From assembly GCA_016859345.1 (NCBI GenBank), contig CM029112.1, positions 9,311,089 to 9,375,088 on the forward strand: a stretch of DNA of 64,000 bases. Direction: 5' to 3'. A model generated the notes under the pieces. That model was not told where the DNA came from, made no database searches, and worked only from the letters and a program-made list of their open reading frames with translations. Within the stretch, counting starts at the first letter, position 1, and each line of letters starts with the position of its first letter. Below, piece by piece: positions 1 through 11,812 of the stretch. This DNA comes from Istiophorus platypterus (Eukaryota; Chordata; Actinopteri; Istiophoriformes; Istiophoridae). The translations under genes were made by a program, and so were the position numbers.

Positions 1-852
1 AATACACAGCATGACACAGCATTTGACTTAAGTGAAGGCATAGATCATTTTTGTTCTTTCATCTTGAAGCTTTGATTAGACAGATCTGGGAGTGACAAGT
101 TCAACTGACTCACTTCCCCAACTACGCAGGACAAAACAATTCAATGTTCGAAGGAAAAATGACAGATGCTGTACTGTACTATAGAATTATCTCAAATTAT
201 TGAAATAAAATTTAAAAAAGAAGAGGAAACTGGTGGCGATTGTGGTGGACTACTATGCGCGCATCTGTGTAGGGGTTCAGCGGTTTTGATTCAGTTTTCC
301 TCTGATACTCTGAAGCCCTGCCGCTGTGGTGATGTAATCAGGTTGGAAAAACAGGAGAGGTGGAGCCCCTCCCCTCTCTGATAATACTTGGAGGTAAAAC
401 ACAGATTTCAATGCTGGCAGGTCTGGTTGTTGTCCCTCAGTGTAAAACTAATATTTGCTTTTCAAGGAGGAAAAAAACATTACTTGGCAAAACTGAATGT
501 AGGAAATGGAAGATAAGATGGTCATTGAATTCTTAGGAGCAATACCCTGTAGGCATCCACAAAGATCTCTTCTCAGGGAAAACTGAGCCTAGGTTGTGTG
601 TTTCCCGTCGCTTGGAGGTGCTGAGTTGTTCCTGAGTTGTTCCTGAGTTGTTCCTCTCTCCTTCCAAACACAGTTACTGAGGGAAAAAAAAGCTGTGTGA
701 GTTGAGCTGTGGACTCATGGTATACAGAAGTACTAACAATACTGAGGATGTGGTATGTTTGTTATATGAGAGAAAGCTCTCTCCAGTAATGTTTTATGCA
801 GGAACACAGGTTCAAATCTTTGTGTATATCTAAAATGTGCATTCCTCTCCAG
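1..852. other. Upstream flank / 5' intron of epn3
   Basis: No coding exon is seen here. The first coding exon of epn3 is preceded by a pyrimidine-rich acceptor whose AG is at 851-852, so this stretch is probably an intron lying after an untranslated first exon outside the window. It contains an 11-bp unit (ctgagttgttc) repeated three times in tandem at 621-653. The open frame at 166-381 has no recognisable similarity and I treat it as chance. Confidence 0.5.
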
Positions 853-1005
853 CAGGAACGCACTTGTGGATGCCAAAGAAGTTGCTGAGAGGAGGAGGAC
901 TTCATTGCATTTCTGTGCGGAGCCGAGCCACCTTGCCTAAGGCGACACAGCGGGCTGGCCTGCTGTTAGACTATCCTTTGCCACTTGTAAAACACAACTG
1001 CCATC

Positions 1006-4000
1006 ATGCAGACCTCGTCGCTCCGCCGGCAGATGAAAAACATGGTCAACAACTACACGGAGGCCGAGATCAAGGTCCGAGAGGCCACCTCCAACGACCA
1101 CTGGGGGCCTCCCAGCTCGCTCATGTCCGAAATCGCAGATCTGACCTTCAACGTGGTGGCGTTCGCCGAGGTTATGGGGATGATCTGGAAGCGTCTCAAT
1201 GACCACGGTAAAAACTGGCGCCACGTTTATAAGGCACTGACCCTGCTGGACTACCTGATCAAAACGGGCTCTGAGCGTGTGGCCCAGGAGTGCCGGGAGA
1301 ACATATACACCATCCAGACACTGAGAGACTTCCAGTACATAGACCGGGACGGACGCGACCAGGGCATTAATGTCCGGGAGAAGGCCAAGCAACTGGTGGC
1401 TCTGTTGAAGGATGAGGAAAAGCTGAAGAGGGAAAGGAGCCAGGCGCTGAAGACCAAGACACGCATGGCGGGGGTCACCAGTAGCTTAAGCTCCGGATCT
1501 TTGCCGCCTCCGTACCCAGGACATCGCACTGGCCAGCCCAGCTCGGCCTACGGGGACGATTTCGGGCGGTGTAGAGGATCACCATCCTCCTTCCACTGTG
1601 AGTAGCAGGGACATTTCCCGTGTGAATATACACTGTGACTTGACTTGTTACACACTTAATGAAACACAAGCACACTTCAGCTGTAACAGTCACTCAGAAT
1701 GCACGTTTGTCTTTAGAGTCACCTGAATATTTCCTGTGGCGCGTGACCTGTCATTTGTCGGAAGTGCACACATGACAGGTCATATGTTCATCAGATAAAA
1801 TCAAATGAGCTTCTATGGAGGATGACAGCAGCAGAATGACAGCAGTGACTTCTCCGTTTATCAGTCACAGCAAGATTTTCATAAAGATTTTTTATGGAGA
1901 CACAATCAGTTATATATTTCTGTTTTTTAGATATGTATATCAGTCAGTTCTCAGCTGAGATTTCTCTGACGTAGATGCTATTTTAATACCAGCAGCACAT
2001 TCCAACATTCAAGCCGTGACAAGTGTTAAATTAGTTGTCATTTGCATTTTAATGGAAAGTGTGCGAGTTTTGCTCTCTACTGTCAGTTGGATATCTGCAT
2101 TCCTCTCATTCTCCTGTTTACAGTCACGTCAGCTAAAATGGATTCACAAAAGAGGGGAGGCCCTGTTTGCGCTTGCTTCAGTCGTATGTGAAACCAAAAC
2201 TGGACGCCAGGTTTAATAGAAGACCAAAGTTATCCCTTTGTGAGTGTGGAGGGGTTAGGACATCTGATGTCGCTGACTTTTCATTTACATTAAACAGTTC
2301 AAACTTGAAAACACATCGTGGAAAAGCAGCAAGTAGCTGTATGAAGCATTTGTGAATGTGGTGCGAGTGATGTGTACCATATGTTGTGCATTTGTGTGGT
2401 CTGTGGTGGACCAGCTGTATGCTTAAGTTAAAAGGTCTGAGGAAGTACCTCACACAAGACCTTTTTTTATTTTTTATTTTTTTTACATGTCACAATTCAC
2501 TTACTGTTGTAACAAAGCAATCTCCCGGCGGGGATCAATGAAGTTTTTTTCTGATTCTGATTTGATGTTGTTAGTCAGTTGCAGCGGTTTCATGGGGGCG
2601 CCAGTGATTCTGTTATAATTTGATTTCTGTGACCTGTTTCATGGTGTAAATAGATTTCTGTCCACAGATCAGTATCTGACTATTTTATCACCACTAACCC
2701 CACAAAATTCCCCTTTTCAGCAACACATTTTCCTCTTGATAGATGTTTCTTGCATAATTTTCTGGGTGCCAGTGGAAACATGTGGCCATTTACGACCTCC
2801 AAGCTCTCAATCTGGGATTCAGTGATACAATACAAGCATGCCTTGTAATACACAGAAGCATGAAAACATCGGAGAACACTATAAAATTTTTAAGTTAATC
2901 AGACAGACGCTGGCTTTCATGCTGGATAACCATGACAATTTCACACTCTAGTGATCATGGCGAGTAATTAAAATCACTTGGTCTTTATCCAAATAGGAAT
3001 GGTCTCAAAAAGGTAAACTGTAGATGACAAAGGAGAAGAACTTTAAAGACGTGCTACAGGTGTTTAAATACTTGAAAGATGAGTTACCGTGCAAGCGTGT
3101 GTGTTATGTGCAGATATATCTAAAGGTAGTAAATCCATTCTTGCAACACTGCACATCACCACAGCTCCCTGCTCTGCTGTGAGGGACTTTTAAGGCAAAA
3201 AGGAAGATAGTGGTGGTCTCTTGGAGATGCCTGGACTGAAGTGCTGGTGCTGATGGATGGCATGAGTGTAGGTCAGGAGGTTGGCAGCAGCTAATTGCCA
3301 GCAAGCATTCCAGCTCAGACGGGGGATATTGAAGGGTAGCAAAGTGGAAATGATTGGTTTCTGAGACCTGACATTGCCAACGTGTGGCCTGCTGCACTGT
3401 TTTAGCCCCATGACCCACAGCCTGTCACCCACACTGGTATACTGCCAAGCCCCCACCACCCCCTCCCCAAACCTGGCTGGACCTGAATCCCACCCAATGG
3501 ATTCAGGCTAATAAGGTGGGCCCCACTCCAATCCGTCCATTCCTCTCCCCCCTCCACCATCCTAACTCTCCACACAGGCGCACCATTGTTCTCGTGCAGG
3601 CCGAGTTAGGCAGACCGTGGCAAGCAATGCCAGCAAAGGGCCCTAAACAACAGGCAATGGAAAAAAATTAACATGCAATGACAGTGCCAGCTCTTTTTTG
3701 ACATAAAAAAAATCAGCCTAAAGTGTTTCTCTCCCTGCTTCCTATCTCCTTCCCTTTTATTTCCATCTGTTAATGTTTCTGTTGACACCCTTCTGCTCCC
3801 CCTTTCTCGAATAACACGCGATTTCCTCTGCTCTTCTCTTCCTCCGTCTCTCTAGCCTCCTCTTCGTCTCCTCGTCTTGCTCCAGACCTGGAGCAAGCTC
3901 GGCCCGCGACCAGCGGAGAGGAGGAGCTGCAGCTGCAGCTGGCCCTGGCTATGAGCCGAGAAGAAAGTGAAAAGGTACCTCGAACTGAAATCACAACCAC

Positions 4001-7000
4001 CCACACACATACACACACTAAGCACAAACCACTTGTCCTTACAGCACATGCGTCTGACAGAAAGAGGCTTCTTAGCGGCTCTGCTGCTGACATGTTATGA
4101 TGCAATTCTGTGGTAAAACATTAAAGGGCTCCCAGACTTATGCTTGGACACTGTCAGCCATGGTGGTGAAGTGCTCCTACTGCCTCTGCTAGGCCACCAT
4201 TTCCCAGAACCTTTTACAGATAGTGATATCATCAACTCTGTCTCTGATGTGGTCAATAATTGCACTCTGACCAATCAGTCTGAGCAATGCTGAAGAGCGA
4301 GTGAAACAGTGAGAAGCCAGACAGGATGTGTGCATTGATCCATCTCTAAGCACCCACAGCCTGCCCCAGTCTCCATGGCAAGGGCAGCCGTTGCCCTCTG
4401 TGGCTTCTGCTCGGCTACTATGCAAATATAGCGTAGTGCTTAGCAGTTTCCACTTCAGTGATCAAATAAATCTGCTGCATGAAGATAAAATTGAGATCCA
4501 TATATTTGATGTCTGCGTTACTCCTTAATCAACTTAAGTCACTGTATATTTTTATCAGTCACTTAATGAATCACTTCAAAAAAAGTCAAGCAAGATTTTA
4601 ACATTCACTTTGATTAGTCTTCCCCCTAATCCTTCCTGCTTGACTCTAGCCACCTCCCCCTGTGGACATTGATGAACAGACCCAGCTCCAGATCGCTATG
4701 AGTCTCAGCAAGGAGGAGGCGCAGAAGGTACAAGTACAATGGGACAAGGGATGATCCTTCCTTTGCGTTATTTGCCCTATAGCACATCTCCCATTGCTCT
4801 GTACACTAAAACGAATGTCGCGGCCCAGTTTCTGTCCTTCTGGGAGACAACTGCATGTATTACTCACTTTCCCTCCTCTCTAGATCCTCCCTCACTCACT
4901 TTTAAACAGCAAAAGGACACGCAACCCTCCCCAGAGACTAATAAGCTGTGGTTTCATCCCTATGTTCCACTAACCACTAGATCTCTCCTCATAGTCCAGT
5001 AGTGGCAGATCCCTATCTCAGCCACCATGACCTCTGCTGGTGCGGTGTCTTGGAAGGGGCAAAGGGTTTGACCCCTCTACTTGACTTGGGACACCTGTAG
5101 AATTGCATGTAACGCACTGTGAGGATGTCCTAGAAATGTTCCCACTTTTGTTGACCAAATTCTGCAAATTCTCCCCCCCCCGGTTAACAACCGCGCAGCC
5201 AGTCCAACGTGCACCTGCCGCACTGGATATGGATGAGGAAACCCAGCTCCAGTTAGCCCTGAGCCTGAGCAAGGAGGAGCACCAGCAGGTAGGGTTGCTT
5301 GGGGTCAGCGGGCAGTTGTGGAGCTGTTGCTCTGTAATGCTGGGAACACTTTAGCAGGAACCTTGACAATGAGAACACTTAGAATCATACATTTAACGAC
5401 TGGCTTCGGGAAATTACAACTGCAGATAACCACACTCAGTTTTATGTTGGAACATAAGTCTAATGGGATAACATTCAGTTACTCAGATTCCAGTCATAAC
5501 CATAATAAATTTGATTTGAGCTGCTCAAAACAGTTCTTAAAATCTCAAATGTTAGTCACCATCACCTCATCAGGGTTATATTTGGGAGGGATGTCATGTG
5601 TTCTCAACTTATCTGTATTCATCTTTTAGTATAGAAGGGACTTTATCATATTTACTTTTTAAGGGTGATTATTTTCCACTGCAAAATATTTATCTTTTTT
5701 CTCCACCTGCTTCCTTTGCAATGCCTTTTAGAAAAAAAAACTTGTATAGCTATCGCTCTGTTGTATTATATCAGGCAACCATTGTACCCCCTCCCTCGCT
5801 CTGTCTCTTTGTCTTTTCACTCCCCTTTTTCTCCCTCACTGTGTCAGTATACTGTAGCACAATAGAACTGCTCTGTTAGAGAACACTGTGATGCTCTCCT
5901 CTCTTTGACCGAAGAATTTTCTGGTCTGTGCCCATTGCAAACATCTATCTTTGGGTCATATGTTTCCGAGGAAAAACACAAAACTAGCCTTTGTGCCCCT
6001 GTGCTGTCACTGAGTCATAAATATATTAGGATGTGACAATATGTGAATTTTGCTGGAAGCTGTCAAACCCGAAGGCATCCATATGACCGTCTCTTGACAG
6101 GAACAACTCAGTCGCCAGGGAGACGAGTCGATGCTCCAGAAAGCTTTGGAGGAGAGCAAACGTCAGATGGAGTCTAAAGGCGGGGTATGAAAAATTGGGG
6201 TATGGAATATCACAGTGGGGTGATGAAATATAACCATACATTTAAGAAAATCCATTTATAACCCAATGACCACAACAAAGTCAACTACAATGCTTTATAT
6301 TCAATCAACCCTCAATTATGCTATTGTCCCGGATCAAGGATTGGAGAACTGTCAGTGAATGCTGAAGCAATATCATGACCTGATGCTGATTTTTTTTCTT
6401 GTTGATGTGGACAGACCGCCTTCATGGACCTGGTAGATGTTTTTGCGGTGCCCTCAGATCTGCCATCTAGCGAACAGCGCAGCAATAATGCCGCACACCA
6501 GGCAGTGGCTCAGCCAGGGGGCGCAGACCCCTGGGACTCCCTGGGTGAGCCTAGCTTACTGTGACCAAATGTGTTTAAGCACCAATCATAAATATGTAGT
6601 AAATCAGAGGCATATTTTTATTATTTTACGACAGAAGCATTTGTAGCCATATCAGTTTCAGGTATCCATTTTTCTTCCAGTATGAGTTTTCCAAAAACTC
6701 CTCATGTTTGCAGTATAATTTGTTCTGCTTACATGATATGATAAACATGCTCTCTCTATATTTCTTCACGTTATTAAAGAGGGCAGCACTAACACCTCAA
6801 GAGTGGATTCCCAGTGGATGGTACCACCAACCCCAAGCAGCCCTCCCCCACCATGGGAGCCCCCAGTTGACCCCTGGGATGCCCCACCGAACAATGTCTC
6901 CAACCTTGACGCCACAGGCCGCGTGTGGGCTTTCCCTGAGAACACAGGTGAGCCTGTAATCTGCATGCACGCAGCCAAAGACAAAAAGGAGTTATTTGAA

Positions 7001-8325
7001 CTAAAATATTTCACATTAATGAAATGATCTTTCATTTTGTGATGTTTATAGCCTCCTCGAGAGTTGATCCATTCTCAGCCCCATCAGAAAAAACGGCACT
7101 TCAGGGAGCTATAAGGGAAACTTTTCCCCGACCTGGAAGTCCCTCAGGTACCAAAACCTTCTCTTATGTACCGTATTCTCTTTTTGTCCTTTCACTCTCT
7201 TACAGTTATCTATGTATCCCACATACTTGTAACTTCAGAACTCTCTTTTTTTTTTTTTTTTTTAAATCCCTGCTGTTAGATGGAGATCTGTTTGATGAGG
7301 TCATGGATGGAGGTCAGGTGAATGTCAATGGCCGAGGGGAGGATAGCCCTGAGCTCTTTGACCTGTCACGTCTCGGGGAAAGCCTAGTTGCCCCCAGCCC
7401 TCGCACATGCCGGACACCTGAGTCCTTCCTGGGCCCCACAGCAGCTTCCTTAGTAAACCTGGACAGCTTGATCCCAGCAAATCCCCCACCCAAGGCCAAG
7501 AACCCCTTTATATCAGGTGTGTATTGGATTATTGACTAGAGATGCAACACTGTTTTTTCCCAGGGGAAGAAGGGGAAAGTGCTTTGATAGCTGCAATCCT
7601 CAGTGTAAGTCAGCCTGGTGTTTTGCCTAATTTAAGACATTAAATTCAAATTGTGTGTGCAGTACTGTGAAACATGTACCGCAGCAAGCCATACTTGTAC
7701 TGTATAGATAAATTACTAGCTTCCATGCAGGTACTTTACTTCGGTATGGATTAAAAAAACTAGTTGCAGAGACCTGAATGGTAACACAGTTGCAAATATG
7801 GACTTATTTTTAAAAAAGTCCCTACTTGTTGGTATCCAAATCTTAGGTCTGTGTGTCTGAAAAGGAACCTTCTAATAGAGAAAATGCCAAATTCACATGA
7901 TCCGCTCTGGTGGCAAAATTTTAAGAGTGTAGGATTTATAAGGTTCTAGACCCAGTGTCAGAAATGATAAATCTAATTTGAAGAACTGGTCAAAGTAAAT
8001 CTAATACGCTTCTGTTTCTTTCTGTCCAGGCCTGAGTGTTCCGTCACCCACCAATCCATTCCAATCTGAGCAGCCCAAACTAACTCTGAATGAAATGGGC
8101 TCCAGCTCCACCTCTTTGGCTCCTCACACTACTTCTCTTCCGTACAGTGCCTCCTTGCCTTTGCCCATGAGCCACCAGCCTGCCAGCCTCCCTTCGTCAC
8201 TCACTCACCCCACCCAGCCTGGTCTGGACCTGCCAGGGAACCTCCCTGAGCCCTTGTTGCCCTTCTCTTCAGCCAGCACTCAGGGATCACAGGCTGCACA
8301 GAGCAGTCAGAACCCTTTCTTATGA
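1006..8325 (+). CDS. epn3: Epsin-3 (endocytic clathrin adaptor), 10 coding exons
   Basis: Epsins bind PI(4,5)P2 membranes and couple ubiquitinated cargo to clathrin coats. Coding exons: 1006-1597, 3856-3974, 4650-4727, 5199-5288, 6101-6184, 6415-6544, 6780-6947, 7052-7147, 7280-7516, 8030-8325. Every junction is GT-AG and in frame. The product is 629 aa, against about 632 for human EPN3. An ENTH domain fills residues ~12-145. Ubiquitin-interacting motifs lie at ~219-237, 245-263 and 275-293, with a degenerate fourth near 301-315. DPW motifs occur at 359-361 and 395-397, a clathrin-box-like MDLVD in exon 6 of this list, and NPF motifs at 527, 540 and 626 (C-terminal NPFL). The CRTPESFLGP and YSASLPLP segments favour epsin-3 over epsin-1 or -2. 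Which teleost duplicate (a or b) this is cannot be told. Confidence 0.93.
2488..2565 (+). repeat. LINE/SINE-type 3' tail remnant
   Basis: Inside epn3 intron 1 of the coding region, the text runs gtaacaaagcaatctccc, then ggggatcaatgaagttttt, then a short ttctgattctgat repeat. The order "gggatcaataaagt" followed by a short tandem tail is typical of the 3' ends of fish LINE and SINE copies. Only the tail is recognisable. The family assignment is recalled, not searched. Confidence 0.5.
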
Positions 8326-9799
8326 GGACCAACTGGAGAGAAACTATCTTAGAAAAAGGGGAGTGCCATTAGGTTATGCTCTTGAAATATTACTCTAACC
8401 CACAGACCAAACTGCAGCCCCAAGGACTTGAATGAAAAGCCTATTCTTAGTTGTTTTTATATTGTGGTATAACACAGTAACCCTTAGACTGATGCAAGCT
8501 GGTTCTGCTCTTCACTGTAACAGCCCGTCCTGCTCCTCGGCTAAAGAGTGCTGTAACAGGGTATAAGAGATAGCACCTTTGTATCAGAAAATATTAGTGT
8601 CATGTAAAAATTCCATAAGGTCATAACCTGTTGCTAACTTAATTCAAATACCAACCCACACTAAAGCCGTTTGATAATATTTTGTTGTCTCTGCACAGCC
8701 ATAATAACCATGCAATGTGTCACGACTTCTCAGTTGGTCTGTAAGGCTGCTCACTGAACTATGTGTAATATTGGCTTAGCTGGCGCTGCTGCTGTCATAC
8801 ACTCTGTCTCCTGAAAAAAAAAACAGATTTCTAATAACTGGCGACAGTTTTTAAAGACATTTCCAGCTCTTGAAATGCATCATCAAATAGTAACATTAAC
8901 TTTGTGGCGCATCTGTTGGATCAGGATCAGTGACAAATATCAGCGTATATACAGTTTGGAATTAACTATAAGCAAGGAAACATTAGAAAATGTATGAATC
9001 ATGAGTTTTCTTCATCGCTTGTGAACCACTGACTCTCATCAAATATAAGGGTATCATTATAACACTGCTTCATTCTTCAATTGATTTTATTGCTTTGCTT
9101 TTTCTCATTTCCCTTGATATCAATACAATTGATATGAAATCATCCAAGCACAGGCACACGCCCAGTGCCAGTTTCAAAATTTTGTTGTGTACCTTGTGCC
9201 CCCTGCTGGTTGTAACTCATTACTACTATGCTGCATCCCTTTACAGCCATAAGTCTTACCACATTTGTTTTTTTATACTTCAATAGTTGTTAAAACTGAA
9301 GTGCGAGAGGTAACTTTATTTAAGACAGAGATTAGTCCTTATTTCAAGCAGCATAAGGTTTCCTTTAATGTTACAATGACATGCAAGTCCTATTATCATG
9401 ATACAGTCAGTTTTGAACCCCTGAAAATCACTGTTTACCCATTTGGAATTGTCTTAGTAAAAGTGACCAGTATAAATAATGTCAGGTAAGACCTACAGAC
9501 AGCAACCCTCCACACCTGCTGTGTTATCACTAATACATCTAATACATTCTCCAGTCACATTAATGAGGAGTCTCCGTATTGTACATGGTACCACAGATAC
9601 AAGTTTTTCTTGTCATATGTCTTTTCATATTTTTAGTGATTCCAACACTTAACACATCATTACGTCCACTTAAAAATGGTGTGCAAACAGTTTTTGCATA
9701 CTGAGGATACTGACATCTCTTGCCAAAAGGCTTGATTCAGGCATTATTCAAAGTTCTAAAAGAGCCACATCACTTTTTAAGTAACAACCATGGGATAGC
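8326..9799. other. Convergent 3' ends of epn3 and arl16
   Basis: No coding exon is seen. This must hold the epn3 3' UTR (+) and the arl16 3' UTR (-). I see no AATAAA for epn3 on the plus strand. On the minus strand, AATAAA-type signals for arl16 lie at 9315-9320 and 9086-9091 (read as tttatt on the plus strand). The two transcripts could overlap at their tails. Open frames at 9095-9286 and 9265-9489 have no similarity I recognise. Confidence 0.5.
9315..9320 (-). terminator. Candidate polyadenylation signal for arl16
   Basis: AATAAA on the minus strand, about 480 bp past the arl16 stop codon. A second candidate lies at 9086-9091. The assignment rests on the hexamer and its position only. Confidence 0.35.
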
Positions 9800-11429
9800 T
9801 CACTTGACTGGGCTGGAGTCAAGCCAGCTGAGCACCTCCTGAAGTCCCTCTCCTGAGCGGGCACAGAGTTCCATTGTTGTGATAGGCTGAGTAGCAGATG
9901 CAATGATGTCATCCATTCTGAAAAGGGACTTTATCTCTATAAGACTCATAGTACAGGGAATGTCCCTGGAAAAAGGTGGAATGAAAAAAATTAACATTAA
10001 AAAATACACAATGGCAAAAAAAATTAAAGGATTGGATACATGTTGTGTTGAACCTGCTGACTCACATCTTGCATGTATGGCAAGTGAATGTAGGGCATGA
10101 TGTGTATGCTTAGTGTCACCTCTTGTTGAAGAGAATAAGCACGGAGGCCCCGTGCAGAGGCTCAGCAGAGAGCACCGACAGCAGCTGGATACAGGAGGAG
10201 GACACCTGAGCGATGTTGGCTGAGTCCACCATAAACTATTATTAAAAAAAAACAACAAAGAAACAGAGATTCAGTCAAACAATTCAAACTTCCATCAAAT
10301 ATTGAAAACAGATGCAGTATGTATACAAAAACATACAATGACGGAGGAGCAATCTTTGAAGTAACTGGGCCATAAAGGGCCCATGCAGCCTCCCATCTCT
10401 CTCACTGTCACCTTCTTCTTCTTCAGTTGCAGGTCTGTCAGGTTGGTTCCTACCTGTGGGGGTTCAAAGAGATCAGAAACATTGCATGGACAGGCTGCCG
10501 CCACAAAATGGAGCCTGCAAACCCTATATTAAAGCTTTCATCATCACTTACTGTAGGCAGAGTGGGAGGAGGTGCCCCCAGTTCCCCTGTTCCATGCAAA
10601 CTTAGCTGTAAACAAAATCTAGTCAGGAAAAAACAATCCTTCGGAGCCAGTGCTGTGAGTTAAACCTGATATCAGCTTAAGGTGGGAAATTAGGTCAGCG
10701 TGTTATTGAAACTGTTTAAAAATGTGTACATAGTATTTTGTAAGTTATGGAAAGGGCATTTTATTGTAATCCCTTTTTAAGGGTATATAAAAACGTGAAG
10801 TAATATCTCCTTTATACCTCATTTATATTACTTCACCTTCCTCCTCCACGTGAATTTCCACATATTGATGCGACTGCATTTGTGTCGACCGCCATCGGTG
10901 GTGAATTTACACTCGGTTGCCCCGAGGGGTGTTCCTATTATTTTGCCCACCCCATTCTGAGCGACGAGGGTGGGCTAAACATCGGACGTGAACGCAGCAC
11001 CGCAAACTGCAGCCTCCAAAAATGATCACACAGTGGGATAAACACCCCTTTTTAAAACACGGTTGTTCTAAAAGCTGAACATAATAACCTTAACGGAGAG
11101 AAGGTTTACTGCAAGAATGATGTATTAGATCGCATTAGGTTTAGCTCGGTGCACCTGATAAACTGACAACTCTGTGCATAGTGTGCAAATACTACCCGGC
11201 TAGCATTTGTGGCTTATGCACGTATTAAGGTTAATTATTTTAAACGTACTACAACAGCCCGCCAGGCTAATTTACCCCCGCTTAAGCTACACAATACCAT
11301 CACCCGTACACTTTTTAAACTCGTCAAACGGTTCAGCGAGACACGAAGGATATTTTGCAGACGTTTCAGCAGCATCGTTTTCCCGACACCGGTCGCTCCG
11401 AGGAGCAAACACGTTTCGGTTCTGGTCAT
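9800..11429 (-). CDS. arl16: ADP-ribosylation factor-like protein 16, 5 coding exons
   Basis: A small, divergent Arf-like GTPase implicated in cilia and membrane traffic. Exons in transcript order: 1 ~11304-11429, 2 10552-10605, 3 10337-10453, 4 10120-10235, 5 9800-9965. Visible motifs are the P-loop GATGVGKT (residues ~11-18), the PTVGTNLTD switch segment across exons 2-3, the G3-like REMGGCMGP lacking the usual DxxGQ glutamine (also absent in human ARL16), and the G4 segment ILFNKRD. Exons 2-5 join in frame. Exon 1's donor is uncertain: CGG|GTGATG (end 11304) is the best splice match and predicts 192 aa. Alternatives end at 11298 or 11343, the latter giving a length closer to human (~173 aa) but a weak donor. 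An in-frame upstream ATG exists at 11474. I chose 11429 because it lies just before the conserved CLLLGATG. Confidence 0.88.
10606..11303 (-). other. arl16 intron 1 with a CpG-rich stretch
   Basis: The first arl16 intron. A stretch around 10850-11010 keeps many CpGs, unlike the AT-rich flanks, and may be part of the promoter island. No exon with a conserved ARL16 segment was found in it. Confidence 0.4.
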
Positions 11430-11812
11430 TTCTGTTTTCCAGCAGGAGCAGCATAGCAGAGCCCGTGATAGCATGTAGCCGAAGTAGCCGGACCCGGCGC
11501 CATGGCGACGCCAACGCCATCACCCGGAGACGTCGCTTCGATAGGACGTAGGAGCCGTCAATCATTCCGGTCTCGCTCCCGATTGGCTGCGAGCTGCAAA
11601 ACGTGTGGAAAAATACGGAAGCGAAACGCCGTCGCCGCCCCGCCCCCCTCCCCTTTAACAACCATCGCGGGTTCCCCCACGAAGAAAAACATCGAAAACG
11701 CCCCCGAGGAACCTGTGACACCGCAGATTCGCTCCGTTATCGGTGTCAGCTCCGCTGTTTTTCTCCCAGACTTTGTATTTTTTTTGGGGGGGGTGGTTGT
11801 GTAAAAATAACC
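11430..11812. promoter_or_regulatory. Bidirectional arl16 / fn3krp promoter
   Basis: The start codons of two divergent genes lie 383 bp apart. The sequence between them is CpG-rich and has no obvious TATA box. It holds an inverted CCAAT box (gattggct) near 11580 and an ETS-type cggaagc near 11616. Both are common in housekeeping bidirectional promoters. The open frames crossing it on both strands look like by-products of GC richness. Confidence 0.6.

Noticed and set aside
837..1529. Open frames at 837-1202 (+), 937-1392 (-) and 1251-1529 (-)
   Set aside because: They are shadows of the epn3 ENTH exon in other frames; only the 1006 frame carries the conserved domain.
11502..11804. 100-codon plus-strand frame in the arl16/fn3krp promoter
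   Set aside because: It lies in CpG-rich intergenic DNA, shows no domain, and stops before the fn3krp start codon.
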